Part shown: positions 54,060 through 63,270 of the stretch, one piece after another
How positions within the stretch are numbered: position 1 is the stretch's first letter
Layout: each line of letters starts with the position of its first letter
Assembly (NCBI RefSeq): GCF_014174255.1
Contig: NZ_JABEQJ010000008.1
Span: forward strand, 62,001 to 126,000
Direction: 5' to 3'
From: Gluconacetobacter sacchari
GTDB lineage: Bacteria > Pseudomonadota > Alphaproteobacteria > Acetobacterales > Acetobacteraceae
DNA length: 64,000 bases
Notes under the pieces: generated by a model
The model's database searches: none
Told to the model about the DNA's origin: nothing
What the model saw: the letters and a program-made list of their open reading frames with translations, nothing else
Translations under genes and position numbers: made by a program

Positions 54060-54662
54060 CTACAGGCCGGCGAGATCGGCGGCCTGGACACGTTCGATGC
54101 CGTGCTGCGCCAGGACCTGCCATGTGGCCTGCGGGTCGGGGCCGACCGCGCGACATGCATCTTCGACCACGATCGCCGCGAAACCAAGGGCCTTCGCGTC
54201 GATGGCGGTGGCGCGCACGCAATAATCCAGCGCCAGCCCGACGATGAAGACACGGTTTATGCCCAGTCCGGCCAGCCACGAATCGAGCCCGGTGCGCGTG
54301 GCGCCGTCATTGTCCAGGAAGGCCGAATAGCTGTCGATATCCGGGTCGCGGCCCTTGCGGATCACCATGCCGATTCGCGCCTGGTGCAGCGCGGCCGCCA
54401 GTTCGGCGCCATGCGTGCCCGCCACGCAATGGTCGGGCCAGTGATCGGGCGTGGCCTTTCGCCCGTGGGTGCTGGCGAAGGAGACATGGCCGTGCGGATG
54501 CCAGTCCTGGCTGGCCGCCTGCTGGCCGAAGGGCAGGAGGGTCAGGTGGTTGACGACCGGGATGACCGCGTCGCCCTGCGGCACGGCGAGGGCGCCGCCG
54601 GGCAGGAAATCGTTCTGGAGATCGATGGCCAGCAGGGCGTCATGGACGGTGACGTGGATCAT
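54060..54662 (-). CDS. pncA: Nicotinamidase/pyrazinamidase
   Basis: This 200-residue isochorismatase-fold enzyme has the PncA signature. DLQNDFLPGGALAVPQGD carries the catalytic Asp, QDWHPHGHVSFASTHG and WPDHCVAGTHGAEL the metal-site residues, VIRKGRDPDIDSYSAF the Lys, and GLALDYCVRATAIDA the nucleophilic Cys. It converts nicotinamide to nicotinate. Placed between the importer operon and the Rieske-GST pair, it could serve NAD salvage or act on a product of that pathway (for example a demethylated pyridine). The start is ATG 54662. Confidence 0.92.
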   Translation of the reverse strand: MIHVTVHDALLAIDLQNDFLPGGALAVPQGDAVIPVVNHLTLLPFGQQAASQDWHPHGHVSFASTHGRKATPDHWPDHCVAGTHGAELAAALHQARIGMVIRKGRDPDIDSYSAFLDNDGATRTGLDSWLAGLGINRVFIVGLALDYCVRATAIDAKALGFAAIVVEDACRAVGPDPQATWQVLAQHGIERVQAADLAGL

Positions 54663-54777
54663 GGCGGACCTCCGCTCGGTACGGTTGCGGAACAGGGATG
54701 GCACGTTTCGGACGGTCGGGCTATCGGGGATTCGGTGCCGTGGGCGGGCATGGGCCGGGGGCGAAGGAGAGGCGGGG

Positions 54778-55458
54778 ATGAGCGTGACGCGTGAGGGCGG
54801 ATGGTATCCGCTGATGCTGTCGGCGGATCTGGAGACGGGGACGGTGGCCGGCAGTGCCGTGCCGGGGCGGGACCTCGCGGTGTGGCGGGACGGGCAGGGG
54901 CGGGCGCATGTGTGGGACGATCGCTGCCCGCATCGCGGCATGCGGCTGAGCCTGGGCTTTGTGCGCGAGGGAGCGCTGGCGTGCCTGTATCATGGCTGGC
55001 GCTTCGGGGCGGAGGGGCGGTGCGTGCATATTCCGGCGCATCCGGACCTGGCGCCGCCGGGGACGATCCGCACCGTGCCGTTGCCTGTCGCGGAGCGCCA
55101 TGGGCTGGTCTGGGCCTCGGTCGGCGCGGCCGGGGTCCAGCCGGAGGGCGATCCGGCGATGGAGGCGGCCGCATGGCTGCCGGTGCGCTCGGTAAGGATC
55201 GAGGCGCCGTGGCGGGATGTGGCGCGCGCGGTCGGGATGCCGGAAGGGCGGCGGGCCGCCGTGCTGGACCGCGATGTGGACGGCCGGGTGCTGGCGGCCC
55301 TGCTGCCGGTCGGGGCGGGGGCGTGCATGCTGCATCTACTGGCCGCCGCGCCGGCCGGGGTGGAGCGGCTGCATGATCTGGCCGATTGGGGGCGGGATGT
55401 GCGGTCGCGGGCGGAGGAACGGGCCGGGCGGGCCTGTCTGGCGGGGATCGTGGCATGA
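54778..55458 (+). CDS. Stand-alone Rieske [2Fe-2S] protein without a mononuclear iron site
   Basis: This 226-residue protein has its Rieske cluster in DRCPHRGMRLSLGFVREGALACLYHGWRF, with ligands Cys50, His52, Cys69 and His72. The part after residue 120 keeps PLPVAERHGLVWASVG, then diverges. No D-x2-H-x4-H site is present. It can only carry electrons, so it complements the oxygenase at 48328-49200, which has the iron site but no cluster. It uses ATG 54778 with GAAGGAGAGG upstream and overlaps the next gene by ATGA. Confidence 0.9.
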   Translation: MSVTREGGWYPLMLSADLETGTVAGSAVPGRDLAVWRDGQGRAHVWDDRCPHRGMRLSLGFVREGALACLYHGWRFGAEGRCVHIPAHPDLAPPGTIRTVPLPVAERHGLVWASVGAAGVQPEGDPAMEAAAWLPVRSVRIEAPWRDVARAVGMPEGRRAAVLDRDVDGRVLAALLPVGAGACMLHLLAAAPAGVERLHDLADWGRDVRSRAEERAGRACLAGIVA

Positions 55459-56081
55459 GCGACCTGGTGCTGCACGACGACGATCTGGACGAGGATTGCT
55501 ATCGGGCGCGGCTGTTCCTGTCGCTGCTGGGGCTGGAGGCGCGCCGGGTCGCGGTCGATGTCGTGCCCGGCGGCGAGCAGGACGGGCCGGCATTTCGGGC
55601 CGTTTCGCCGGCCGGGATGCTGCCGGTGCTGCGGATCGACGGGCAGAAGGTCTGCGGGGCCGGGGCCGTGCTGCTGGCGCTGGCGCATGGGCGGCCGGAG
55701 TGGCTGCCCGGGGAGCGCGCGGATTTCGCGCGGGTGGCGCACTGGCTGCACTTCGCCGGCGGGCCGTTGCGGGCGACGCTGCTGATGCGGCGGGCCTGCC
55801 TGTTCGGCGGCGCGGGGGACGCGCCATCCGCCCGCCGGCGGGCGGCGGTGGGGGCGTTGCGGATCATGGAGGACCATCTGGCCCAGCGGCGGCTGGAGGG
55901 CGGGACGTGGTTCGTGGGCGAGGGGGCGACGGTGGCGGATGTCGCGCTGTTTCCCGCCGCCGCGCTGTGTCGGGACTGGGGGGAGGAGTATTCCGCCTAT
56001 CCCGCGCTGCGGCGCTGGGTCCGCGCGGTGCGGGCGCTGCCGGGCTTTGTCGGCATGCCCGGCATCCCGGATTATGGCTGA
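55455..56081 (+). CDS. Glutathione-S-transferase-like protein (NdmE-like position)
   Basis: This 208-residue protein is GST-like. The thioredoxin-like N-domain (DEDCYRARLFLSLLGLEARRVAVDVVPGG, then AVSPAGMLPVLRIDG) and helical C-domain (WFVGEGATVADVALFPAAALCRDWG) fit the family. In the Pseudomonas caffeine pathway a GST-like protein, NdmE, holds the cluster-free oxygenase and the Rieske protein together. The gene here is translationally coupled to the Rieske gene (ATGA). That context, rather than glutathione chemistry, suggests a structural role. Confidence 0.85.
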   Translation: MSDLVLHDDDLDEDCYRARLFLSLLGLEARRVAVDVVPGGEQDGPAFRAVSPAGMLPVLRIDGQKVCGAGAVLLALAHGRPEWLPGERADFARVAHWLHFAGGPLRATLLMRRACLFGGAGDAPSARRRAAVGALRIMEDHLAQRRLEGGTWFVGEGATVADVALFPAAALCRDWGEEYSAYPALRRWVRAVRALPGFVGMPGIPDYG

Positions 56082-57418
56082 TCGGCGTCCGCGCGGCGGG
56101 GGCGGCGCGTGACCAGGAGCTGGTTGATGCGGAAGCCCTCGACGTCCACGACCTCGAAGAGGAAATGATAGGCCTCGACCTTGTCGGCCTTGCGCGCCAT
56201 GCGGCGCAGCCGGTGCATGACGAAGCCGCCGATCGTATCGAAATGATGGCTGTCGGGCAGGTCCGGCACCCCGAGTTCGCGGATTACGTCGCCGATCGGG
56301 GCGGCGCCGTCGATCAGCCATGAATTCTCGTCGCGGCGGACGATGGCCTGTTCCTCGAACGGGTTGGCCAGCCCGTCCATCAGCGCGCCCATGATGTCCT
56401 TGAAGGTGATCAGCCCCACCACCAGCCCGTATTCGTTGACGATCAGGGCGAAGCCCGCGCCGTGCGTGTCGAACTGGGCCAGCGTGTCCCACAGGTTGAG
56501 CGTGTCGGGCAGCGACAGCACGTCGCGCCGCATGCGGGAGATCTGCTTGGCTACCGGCAGGATCGTCGCCGCCGGGTCGACATCCTCGGGCTTTTCCACC
56601 ACGGCGGCCAGCACGTCCTCGGCGCGGATCGAGCCGATGACGTTGTCCAGCCCGCCATTGCAGAGCGGGTAGCGGGAATAGGGCTTGACCCGCACCTTGT
56701 CGCGCTGGCTTTCGGCGCTTTCCTGCATGTCGAGGAACACGATCTCGTCGCGCGGGGTCATGGCCGAGGTCACCGAGCGGTCTTGCAGGCCCAGGACGTT
56801 CTGGATCATCTGGTGTTCCTGCTCCAGCAGCACGCCCGAGGCGGTGCCGGCGGCCAGGATGGCGCGGAGGTCTTCCGGCGTGACCGGCTCGACGGCCGAG
56901 GCGGCCGGGATCTTGAGCGCGCGCAGGATGACGTCCGACATCCTGGAGAAGATCCAGACCAGCGGATACAGCAGCTTCAGCGCGATGGCGGGGAACCAGC
57001 CGATGCTCAGCGCCACCCGGTCGGGCGCGTTCATGGCGATGCGCTTGGGCAGCAGGTCGGCGAACAGCACGAACAGGCTCGTGATCAGCACGAACGAGGC
57101 GGCGGAGGCCACGTGCCCGGCCAGCCCGTCCTCGAGCCCGGCGCGGCGCAGGATATCGGCCAGCGGCGGGGTGAGCATGTCGCTGCTGATGACGCCGCCC
57201 AGCACGCCCACCGCGTTGAGGCAGATTTGCAGGACCGTCACCACCTGCCCGCTGTTGCGGCGCAGGCGCAGGAAGTTCACCGCGCGGCTGTCGCCGGCCT
57301 CGGCGCGCGTGCGCAGCCGCACCTCGCGCGCCGCCGCGAACGAGATCTCGGACAGGGCGATCAGGATGCTGAACCCGATCAGGATCACGACCGCGACCAG
57401 ACCGGCCAGCAGCATCAT
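56072..57418 (-). CDS. CNNM/CorC-HlyC family membrane protein (hemolysin-like)
   Basis: This 448-residue protein has an N-terminal CNNM domain with about four spans (MMLLAGLVAVVILIGFSILIALSEISFAAAREVRLRTRAEAG). Two CBS domains follow (TPRDEIVFLDMQESAE and GFALIVNEYGLVVGLITFKDIMGALMDG), then a CorC/HlyC C-domain (RRDENSWLIDGAAPIGDVIRELGVP). Such proteins act in magnesium/cobalt or polyamine handling, not as true hemolysins. Start ATG 57418 excludes a long upstream extension. It overlaps the tail of the convergent GST-like gene by 10 bp. Confidence 0.9.
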   Translation of the reverse strand: MMLLAGLVAVVILIGFSILIALSEISFAAAREVRLRTRAEAGDSRAVNFLRLRRNSGQVVTVLQICLNAVGVLGGVISSDMLTPPLADILRRAGLEDGLAGHVASAASFVLITSLFVLFADLLPKRIAMNAPDRVALSIGWFPAIALKLLYPLVWIFSRMSDVILRALKIPAASAVEPVTPEDLRAILAAGTASGVLLEQEHQMIQNVLGLQDRSVTSAMTPRDEIVFLDMQESAESQRDKVRVKPYSRYPLCNGGLDNVIGSIRAEDVLAAVVEKPEDVDPAATILPVAKQISRMRRDVLSLPDTLNLWDTLAQFDTHGAGFALIVNEYGLVVGLITFKDIMGALMDGLANPFEEQAIVRRDENSWLIDGAAPIGDVIRELGVPDLPDSHHFDTIGGFVMHRLRRMARKADKVEAYHFLFEVVDVEGFRINQLLVTRRPRRADADQP

Positions 57419-57654
57419 GCCGGTGCCTCCGTCCGCGCGGCGGGGCCGGGACAGGGTGCCAGGTCGGTGGCGGGACGGCGGATGGGGGCCGGGCGGCCCT
57501 GGGCGCAATGGGTCATGAGGCGGGTAATCTAGCCCATCCGGTGCCCTTTCGGCCAGCCGGATGCCCCCCGGGGACGGCCTGCGCGGAGGAGGCGCGGATT
57601 TGACAAGCGGACGCCGATTGCGATGCTCTCCGGCTTCCCCGATCAGGAGCGGCG

Positions 57655-59289
57655 GTGTTGAGGAAGAGGATGGCCAGGTTTCGGACGGTCCGGGTCTGTT
57701 GGGCGGCGATCGTGCTGATGGCGGGCGGTGTGTCGTGGTCCGCCCGGGCGGGGTCCGGGGTCGGGGCTGGGGACGATCCGGCCTTCGTGGAGATCGACGC
57801 GACCGGCGCCGGGACGCCGTTCCTGCATAGCTGGGAGCAGGCGTTCGGCTCGGATCGCGCCGATATGGCCCTGACGGAGAGCTATCTGCGGAACGCGGAC
57901 CGGACGCGGCAGGCGACCGGCTTTCGCTATGTGCGGTTCCACGGCATCTTCGACGATGCCATGGGCATCATGGCGCCCGATGGCGCCGGCCGCATGCATT
58001 ATAACTTCCGCAAGGTCGATGCCGTGTATGACGGCCTGCTGGCGCATCATATCCGGCCGCTGGTCGAACTGTCCTTCATGCCCAGCGCCATCGGCAGCGA
58101 CGTCCTGCGCCGCGATGGCGGGCTGGAGCCGCTGGTCGATTGGAAAGCGGATGATCGGGCCAGGCCCATTACGGATTATAGCGGCGGGACGCTGTGGTAC
58201 CGTGCCAACGTCACCTTTCCCGCGCACATGGCCGACTGGACCGCCCTGATCCGCGCCTTCGTCGAACATCTCGAACAGCGTTATGGCGCCGGGGAAGTCC
58301 GGCAATGGCCTTTCGAGGTCTGGAACGAGCCCAATCAGGCGACCTGGGTGGCGCAGCCGAAGATGGCGACCTATTTCGCCCTGTACGACAATACCGCGCG
58401 CGCCATCAAGGCGGTCGATCCGGCCCTGCGTGTCGGCGGGCCCGCGACGGGGGCCATCCACTGGGTCGGCGCGTTCGTCGACCATGTGACGCGGGAGCGT
58501 GTGCCGGTCGATTTCGTCTCGACGCATATTTATGCCAACGATCCGCCCGATCTGCTGCGATTGCCGAAATCGCCCGACAATACCGGCAATGTCGTGTGCG
58601 ACGCGACGCGGACCGCGCGCCGCGCGATCGATCGCGCCGGGCATGCGGACCTGCCGCTTTATATCACCGAATTTGGTGCCGACTGGGATATTCATAACGG
58701 CAGCGCGGATCGTCCATGGGTCGCGCCCTGGATCGCGCAGACGGTGCATGATTGCGACGGGCTGGCGCCGATCATGTCCTACTGGACGTTTTCGGACGAT
58801 TTCGAGGAACAGGGCGTGGCGGCCGACGAATTGCCGGGAGCGTACGGGCTGCTGACGACCCACGGGATTCCCAAGCCCGCGTTCAATGCCTTCGCGCTGC
58901 TGCATCGGTTGGGAAACCGGCGGCTGCCGACCGGACCGGGCGGCGGCGATGTGCTGGCGACGCGCAGGCAGGATGGCGTGATCGCCGTCGCGCTGTGGAA
59001 CCGCGATGCGGACAAGCCGCGGGCGCGGCATCTGGCGTTCAGGGGGCTGGCATCGGTTCGGGGCGCCACGGTGATCGTGATCGACCGGGCCCATGGCACG
59101 CCCGCTGCCCTGTTCGAGGCCATGGGGCGGCCCGCGTCGCCCACGCCCGGGCAGGCGCGGGCCCTGATGGCGGCCGCGCGCCTGCCGGCACCGCGAAGGG
59201 CGGCGGCGTGCGGGGAGGCGGGCCGGTGCGACATCATGCTCCCTCCTGAAAGCCTGGCCCTGTTGCTGGTGCCGGCGCGGACGGACTGA
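57655..59289 (+). CDS. Secreted GH39 glycoside hydrolase
   Basis: This protein of about 544 residues has an N-terminal signal (VRVCWAAIVLMAGGVSWSARA). The TIM-barrel of GH39 (beta-xylosidase / alpha-L-iduronidase family) has acid/base Glu225 in FEVWNEPN and nucleophile Glu339 in LYITEFGADW. VDFVSTHIYANDPPD and PIMSYWTFSDDFEEQG are family strands. It cuts xylosides or related sugars outside the cytoplasm. The start is GTG 57655 with AGGAG at good spacing; ATG 57670 is nearly as good. The two oxidoreductases downstream could act on the released sugar. Confidence 0.88.
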   Translation: MLRKRMARFRTVRVCWAAIVLMAGGVSWSARAGSGVGAGDDPAFVEIDATGAGTPFLHSWEQAFGSDRADMALTESYLRNADRTRQATGFRYVRFHGIFDDAMGIMAPDGAGRMHYNFRKVDAVYDGLLAHHIRPLVELSFMPSAIGSDVLRRDGGLEPLVDWKADDRARPITDYSGGTLWYRANVTFPAHMADWTALIRAFVEHLEQRYGAGEVRQWPFEVWNEPNQATWVAQPKMATYFALYDNTARAIKAVDPALRVGGPATGAIHWVGAFVDHVTRERVPVDFVSTHIYANDPPDLLRLPKSPDNTGNVVCDATRTARRAIDRAGHADLPLYITEFGADWDIHNGSADRPWVAPWIAQTVHDCDGLAPIMSYWTFSDDFEEQGVAADELPGAYGLLTTHGIPKPAFNAFALLHRLGNRRLPTGPGGGDVLATRRQDGVIAVALWNRDADKPRARHLAFRGLASVRGATVIVIDRAHGTPAALFEAMGRPASPTPGQARALMAAARLPAPRRAAACGEAGRCDIMLPPESLALLLVPARTD

Positions 59290-59470
59290 TGGGGAGGAGG
59301 CGCGGCGCGGGTGCGGTTTTGGCCTTGGTGCGATCTTTCCGGCGCCTGCCTCCGACGCTTTTGCCGTTGCCAGGACTTTCCGGTAACGAACAGGATATCG
59401 ATCTGGCCCAGGCCACGCGGCTGGTCTCATGCATGGGGGTGATGTCTATGGTATGCGCGCGGGTCGGGGC

Positions 59471-60556
59471 ATGAGCGGGGGCGACGGGGATATCGCCGGG
59501 CCGGTGGCCGGGGGGACGCCGGCGATCGGGTGGGGGGTGATTGGAACCGGTACGATTGCCGGGCATTTCGCGCAGGATATCCGCAACGCGCGCGGCGCGT
59601 ATCTGGCGGCGGTGGCGTCGCGCTCGCCCGGGAAGGCCGCGGCGTTCGCGGCGCGGCATGGCGGCAGGCCTGTGGCGGATGTCGATGCGCTGGTGCGCGA
59701 CCCGGCGGTGCGGGCCGTCTATATCGCGTCGCCCAACGCGACGCATTTCGACATGGCGCGGGCGGTCATGGCCGGGGGCAAGGCGGTGCTGGTTGAAAAA
59801 CCCCTTGTCAGCACGGTGGAGGATGCCGACCGTCTGGTGGCGCTGGCCGCGCTTCATGACACGTTCTGCATGGAAGGCATGTGGTCGCGTTTTCTGCCGG
59901 CCATGACGCTGGCGCGGGAGGCCATCGGGTCGGGCGCGATCGGAACGGTGCGCCGGATCCGCGCCGAACTGGCCTTTGTCCATCCGTATGATCCGGGCAG
60001 CCGCTTTTTCGACCCCGCCCAGGGCGGGGGGGCGTTGCTGGACCTGGGGGTGTATCCCGTGTCGCTTGCCCTGGCGCTGATGGGCCGCCCGGCCGGGGTG
60101 CGCGGGCGGTGGCGGGCCGCGCCGAGCGGCGTGGACATGGCTGCCGAGATGGTGCTGGAATTCGGTGCGGTGCAGGCGCACCTGGCCTGCGGATTCGATC
60201 GTGACGGCACCAACCTGTTCATGATCGAAGGCAGCAGGGGCACGCTGGTGCTCCAGCCGCATTTCATTTCCAGCCGCCAGCTTCTGGCGGTGGGGCGCAT
60301 GCCCGCGAGGGGCCTCTCCCTGATACCGTGCGGGTCCGCGCCCATGCGGTTGTTTTCGAAAGTGGCCAAGCGGGTCTGGCTGCCGGGCGTGCGCCGGCAT
60401 GATTGCGTCTATGCGGGCTATGGCTTGCAGTTTGAAATCGAGGCGGCAAGCCGGGCCGTGGCCCAGGGGCTGACGGCGTCGGCCGTCATGCCGCTGGCGG
60501 ACAGTGTCGAGACCTTGCGGATCATCGAGCAGGTACGTGCCCGGCCCCCGGCCTGA
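59471..60556 (+). CDS. Gfo/Idh/MocA-family oxidoreductase
   Basis: This 361-residue NAD(P)-dependent sugar dehydrogenase-like protein has a Rossmann motif in AIGWGVIGTGTIAGHFAQDI. VLVEKPLVSTVEDADRLV has the catalytic EKP Lys, and GGGALLDLGVYPVSLAL lies in the substrate domain. The substrate is likely a sugar or inositol derivative. It lies 180 bp after the GH39 gene and is convergent with a second member of the family. The ATG at 59471 is used. Confidence 0.9.
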   Translation: MSGGDGDIAGPVAGGTPAIGWGVIGTGTIAGHFAQDIRNARGAYLAAVASRSPGKAAAFAARHGGRPVADVDALVRDPAVRAVYIASPNATHFDMARAVMAGGKAVLVEKPLVSTVEDADRLVALAALHDTFCMEGMWSRFLPAMTLAREAIGSGAIGTVRRIRAELAFVHPYDPGSRFFDPAQGGGALLDLGVYPVSLALALMGRPAGVRGRWRAAPSGVDMAAEMVLEFGAVQAHLACGFDRDGTNLFMIEGSRGTLVLQPHFISSRQLLAVGRMPARGLSLIPCGSAPMRLFSKVAKRVWLPGVRRHDCVYAGYGLQFEIEAASRAVAQGLTASAVMPLADSVETLRIIEQVRARPPA

Positions 60557-60577
60557 ACGGAGGCGGGATGGCGCGTT

Positions 60578-61708
60578 TCAGGGCAGGTTTTTGACGGTAT
60601 GGTCGTGCTGCCCGCTGCTGAGGGCCAGGATGATCTCCGTCAGATGCAGGGAGACCCGGCCCGAGAAGAGGGGGGGCTGGCCTGAGCGGATACCGTCCGC
60701 CTGGGCCTGGATGCCGCGTGCGAAATCGATCTTGGACGGGTAGGGGGGAACCTGCGCGGCGGCCTTGCCCCGAGGGTAGCGGACCGTCTGCCCGCGATAG
60801 AAGCGGACGGGCAGTTTGCGGCCCAGCCTGTTTTCCAGCCCGTCGGCCAGAATATCGAGCAGGGAGCGGCGATAGTCGCGCAGCAGGCTGACGGCCGAGC
60901 GGTTGTCCCACAGGTCGCGCACCGTCAGGCTGCCTTTTTCCCCCAGGATGGTCAGGGAGCGGTCGCGCGGGGCGGCCAGGCCGCTGGTCAGGCGCGCCAC
61001 CACGCCGGAGCGGAAGGTCAGGCAGCCGACGGAGAAATCCGGCCCCAGCTTGTGGTCGCCCACGCCCTTGTCGCGGAAGGTCAGGGCGGACGATGCCGCG
61101 ACATGCACGATCGGGCCGAAGAGCCCATACAGCCAGCTCAGCGCGTAGCCCGCATGTTCGAGCGTGCAGCCGACCTCGAATTCATGCAGGCCGGGCCACG
61201 GTGCGCCCGACCGGCTGCGCCATTGGTGCCAGTTGCCGCGAAAGACCGGACCGTCGTCCATTTCCGCGTAGACCAGGTTGGGGCGTCCGATCTCGCCTTT
61301 TTCCATCAGGCCGCGCGTCAGCAGGAAGGCGTCGCTGAGGCCGTTGGCGGGGGCGCCGCACAGGAGAAGGTTTTTCTCCCCGGCGAGGTGGGCCAGGGTC
61401 TCCGCTTCCTCCACGGACATGGCCATGGGTTTTTCGCAATAGACATGCTTGCCCGCGTCGAGGGCCGCCTTGTTGACGGCGAAATGACTTTCGGGCGTCG
61501 TGAGGTTGACGACGATATCCACGCTGTCGTCATGCAGCAGTTCCTCCAGCCCCGCATAGGCTTCGAGCGAGTAGAAGGTGCAGAACTGGCGCAGCCTTTG
61601 CGGGTCGCGGTCCCATACGCCTTTCAGCCGCAGTTCGGGATAGTTTCGCAGGGTGGTCATGTAATAATCGGCGACATAACCTGTCCCGACAAAGGCGATA
61701 TTGGTCAT
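60578..61708 (-). CDS. Gfo/Idh/MocA-family oxidoreductase, second copy
   Basis: This 376-residue protein starts MTNIAFVGTGYVADYYMTTLRNYPELRLKGVWDRD, with an NAD(P) Rossmann motif. HVYCEKPMAMSVEEAETLAHLAGE holds the EKP motif. The substrate domain contains GLHEFEVGCTLEHAGYALSWLYGLFG. The sequence differs clearly from the neighbour at 59471-60556, so this is not a recent duplication. It faces that gene tail to tail, 21 bp apart. A role in polysaccharide precursor or sugar metabolism is inferred from family and context. Confidence 0.9.
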   Translation of the reverse strand: MTNIAFVGTGYVADYYMTTLRNYPELRLKGVWDRDPQRLRQFCTFYSLEAYAGLEELLHDDSVDIVVNLTTPESHFAVNKAALDAGKHVYCEKPMAMSVEEAETLAHLAGEKNLLLCGAPANGLSDAFLLTRGLMEKGEIGRPNLVYAEMDDGPVFRGNWHQWRSRSGAPWPGLHEFEVGCTLEHAGYALSWLYGLFGPIVHVAASSALTFRDKGVGDHKLGPDFSVGCLTFRSGVVARLTSGLAAPRDRSLTILGEKGSLTVRDLWDNRSAVSLLRDYRRSLLDILADGLENRLGRKLPVRFYRGQTVRYPRGKAAAQVPPYPSKIDFARGIQAQADGIRSGQPPLFSGRVSLHLTEIILALSSGQHDHTVKNLP

Positions 61709-61832
61709 GGAGGTCCCGTTACTCTTGCTGGGGCGGTGTCGGTCCTGTATCCGAAAGCCTTCTTTTCAGGCTGATGCGATGTTCGAGGGCGGAGCGCGCC
61801 TTTGTCAAGCCATGGGCCGGTGCGGGGCGGGG

Positions 61833-63253
61833 TTATCTGAAACAGGCGATGCCTTCGGCGCGGTCGAACTGCACCATGCCGTACTGGAACGCCCCGAACG
61901 TGATGGTTGGCGGCATGGAGCCGTCGCCGAGTTCGTATTTGACCAGCACCTGGCGGGACACCGTTCCGATGCGAAGGGTTTGCGGCTCGATGGCGACATG
62001 CTGCGTGAAGCGGCCCAGCGTGGTCTCGATCGTCTCGGTCCGGAGATGTCCTGTCCATTCCGCCGGGAAGGCGCGCAAGCGCACGGTCAGCGGTTCGGGC
62101 GTGTTGTCGCCCGTATCGACAAGCGCCTTTCCGGTTTCGCCGTCGCGGGAGACGGGAAGCAGGAGAGACATGATCAGGCCGTTTCGCAGGGATTGCAGGG
62201 TCATCCCCTCGGTGCAGGCAAGCGGCGCCGCGTGCCCGAAACGGATCGCGTGTTCCGAGAAGGTGACGTGACGGAGCTGCGACAATTGCTGCATGCCGAC
62301 GATGACGGTGCTGGCCTGGCTGACCGTCATCATCTGGTTGGTGAACGTCGTGTGGCCGATCGTCAGGACGGGCACGATGACGACGTCTTCCGCGCGGGTG
62401 CGGGTCGAACCGTCGCCTTGCCGCCCGATCCGGCCGATCGTGGCGAGATGCTTCCGGTGCGCCAGGGATGCGGGAATGGAGCCGAGGAAGGACCCGGTAT
62501 CGAAGACGGCCTGGACAGGCGTTTCGTCGAGCGCGACCGGGCCGGCCGCGACGGGCAGGCGCCGGCCGCCGATGCGGACAGGTGACGCCGCGAAATCCAC
62601 CTGGTCGGTATCGGGGCCGGAAAGCGACGGCGGCGGGACGGTGTCCGCCGGGACCGACAGGATCAGTGGATCCATGTTGCGGAATTCGAGGTCCGGCTGG
62701 CGATAAAACTGGCGGATCGGCTCGAAATAGAGATGGACGAGCCGATCGTGGGCGAATGCCCAGTCCCGGGTGCGTCCTTCGAGCATCAGGTTGCCGACAC
62801 GCACGGTCTCCAGCAGCAGATCGAGCGGATTGATGCTGCGGGCCGGATCGCCCAATGCGCCGGCTGCGTTCCGGGCGCGATCCAGCACCAGGTCGGAACC
62901 GTGCAGGTCGCCCCGCCCCGCACCCGCGCGAGGGCGGCGTCGCACAGTCCGGCCATGATGGCGTATGAGGCCGACGATGCCTGAACTGTCCTGTCGAGTC
63001 CGTCACGGATCGCATGGAGCCGCGGGATATCGCCATGCTCCATGGCAGTGAGGATGCCGTAAGCGTCGCGGACGGAAAGATAGACCCTGCCATCGGGATC
63101 ATGCTGGATCAGGTCGGGATCGAACGCCTGAACCGGGGCCTGGAGGGCGGGGCGCGCCATCGCGCGGGGGGGCACGGCCAGGAGCGCATGGAGGAGGGCG
63201 ACGCCCGGGAGCAGGGATCGAAACGGAAACATTCTGGATTGGAACCTCGTCAT
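61833..63253 (-). CDS. Exported aspartyl (retropepsin-like) protease, frame broken at a G-rich run
   Basis: The first frame, from ATG 63253, has a signal peptide (FRSLLPGVALLHALLAVPPRAMA) and runs to GLCDAALARVRGG. The second frame carries DLHGSDLVLDRARNAAGALG and on to the end (FDRAEGIACFR). Near 62909-62922 the minus strand reads GGGGCGGGGC, and one extra G would join them. The second part has two aspartyl-protease motifs, DTGSFLGSIP and DTGDNTPEPL. The joined protein would be about 473 residues. It could be a real inactivating mutation or a sequence error. Substrate is unknown. Confidence 0.72.
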
Positions 63254-63270
63254 CGCGTATCGACGGGCCT

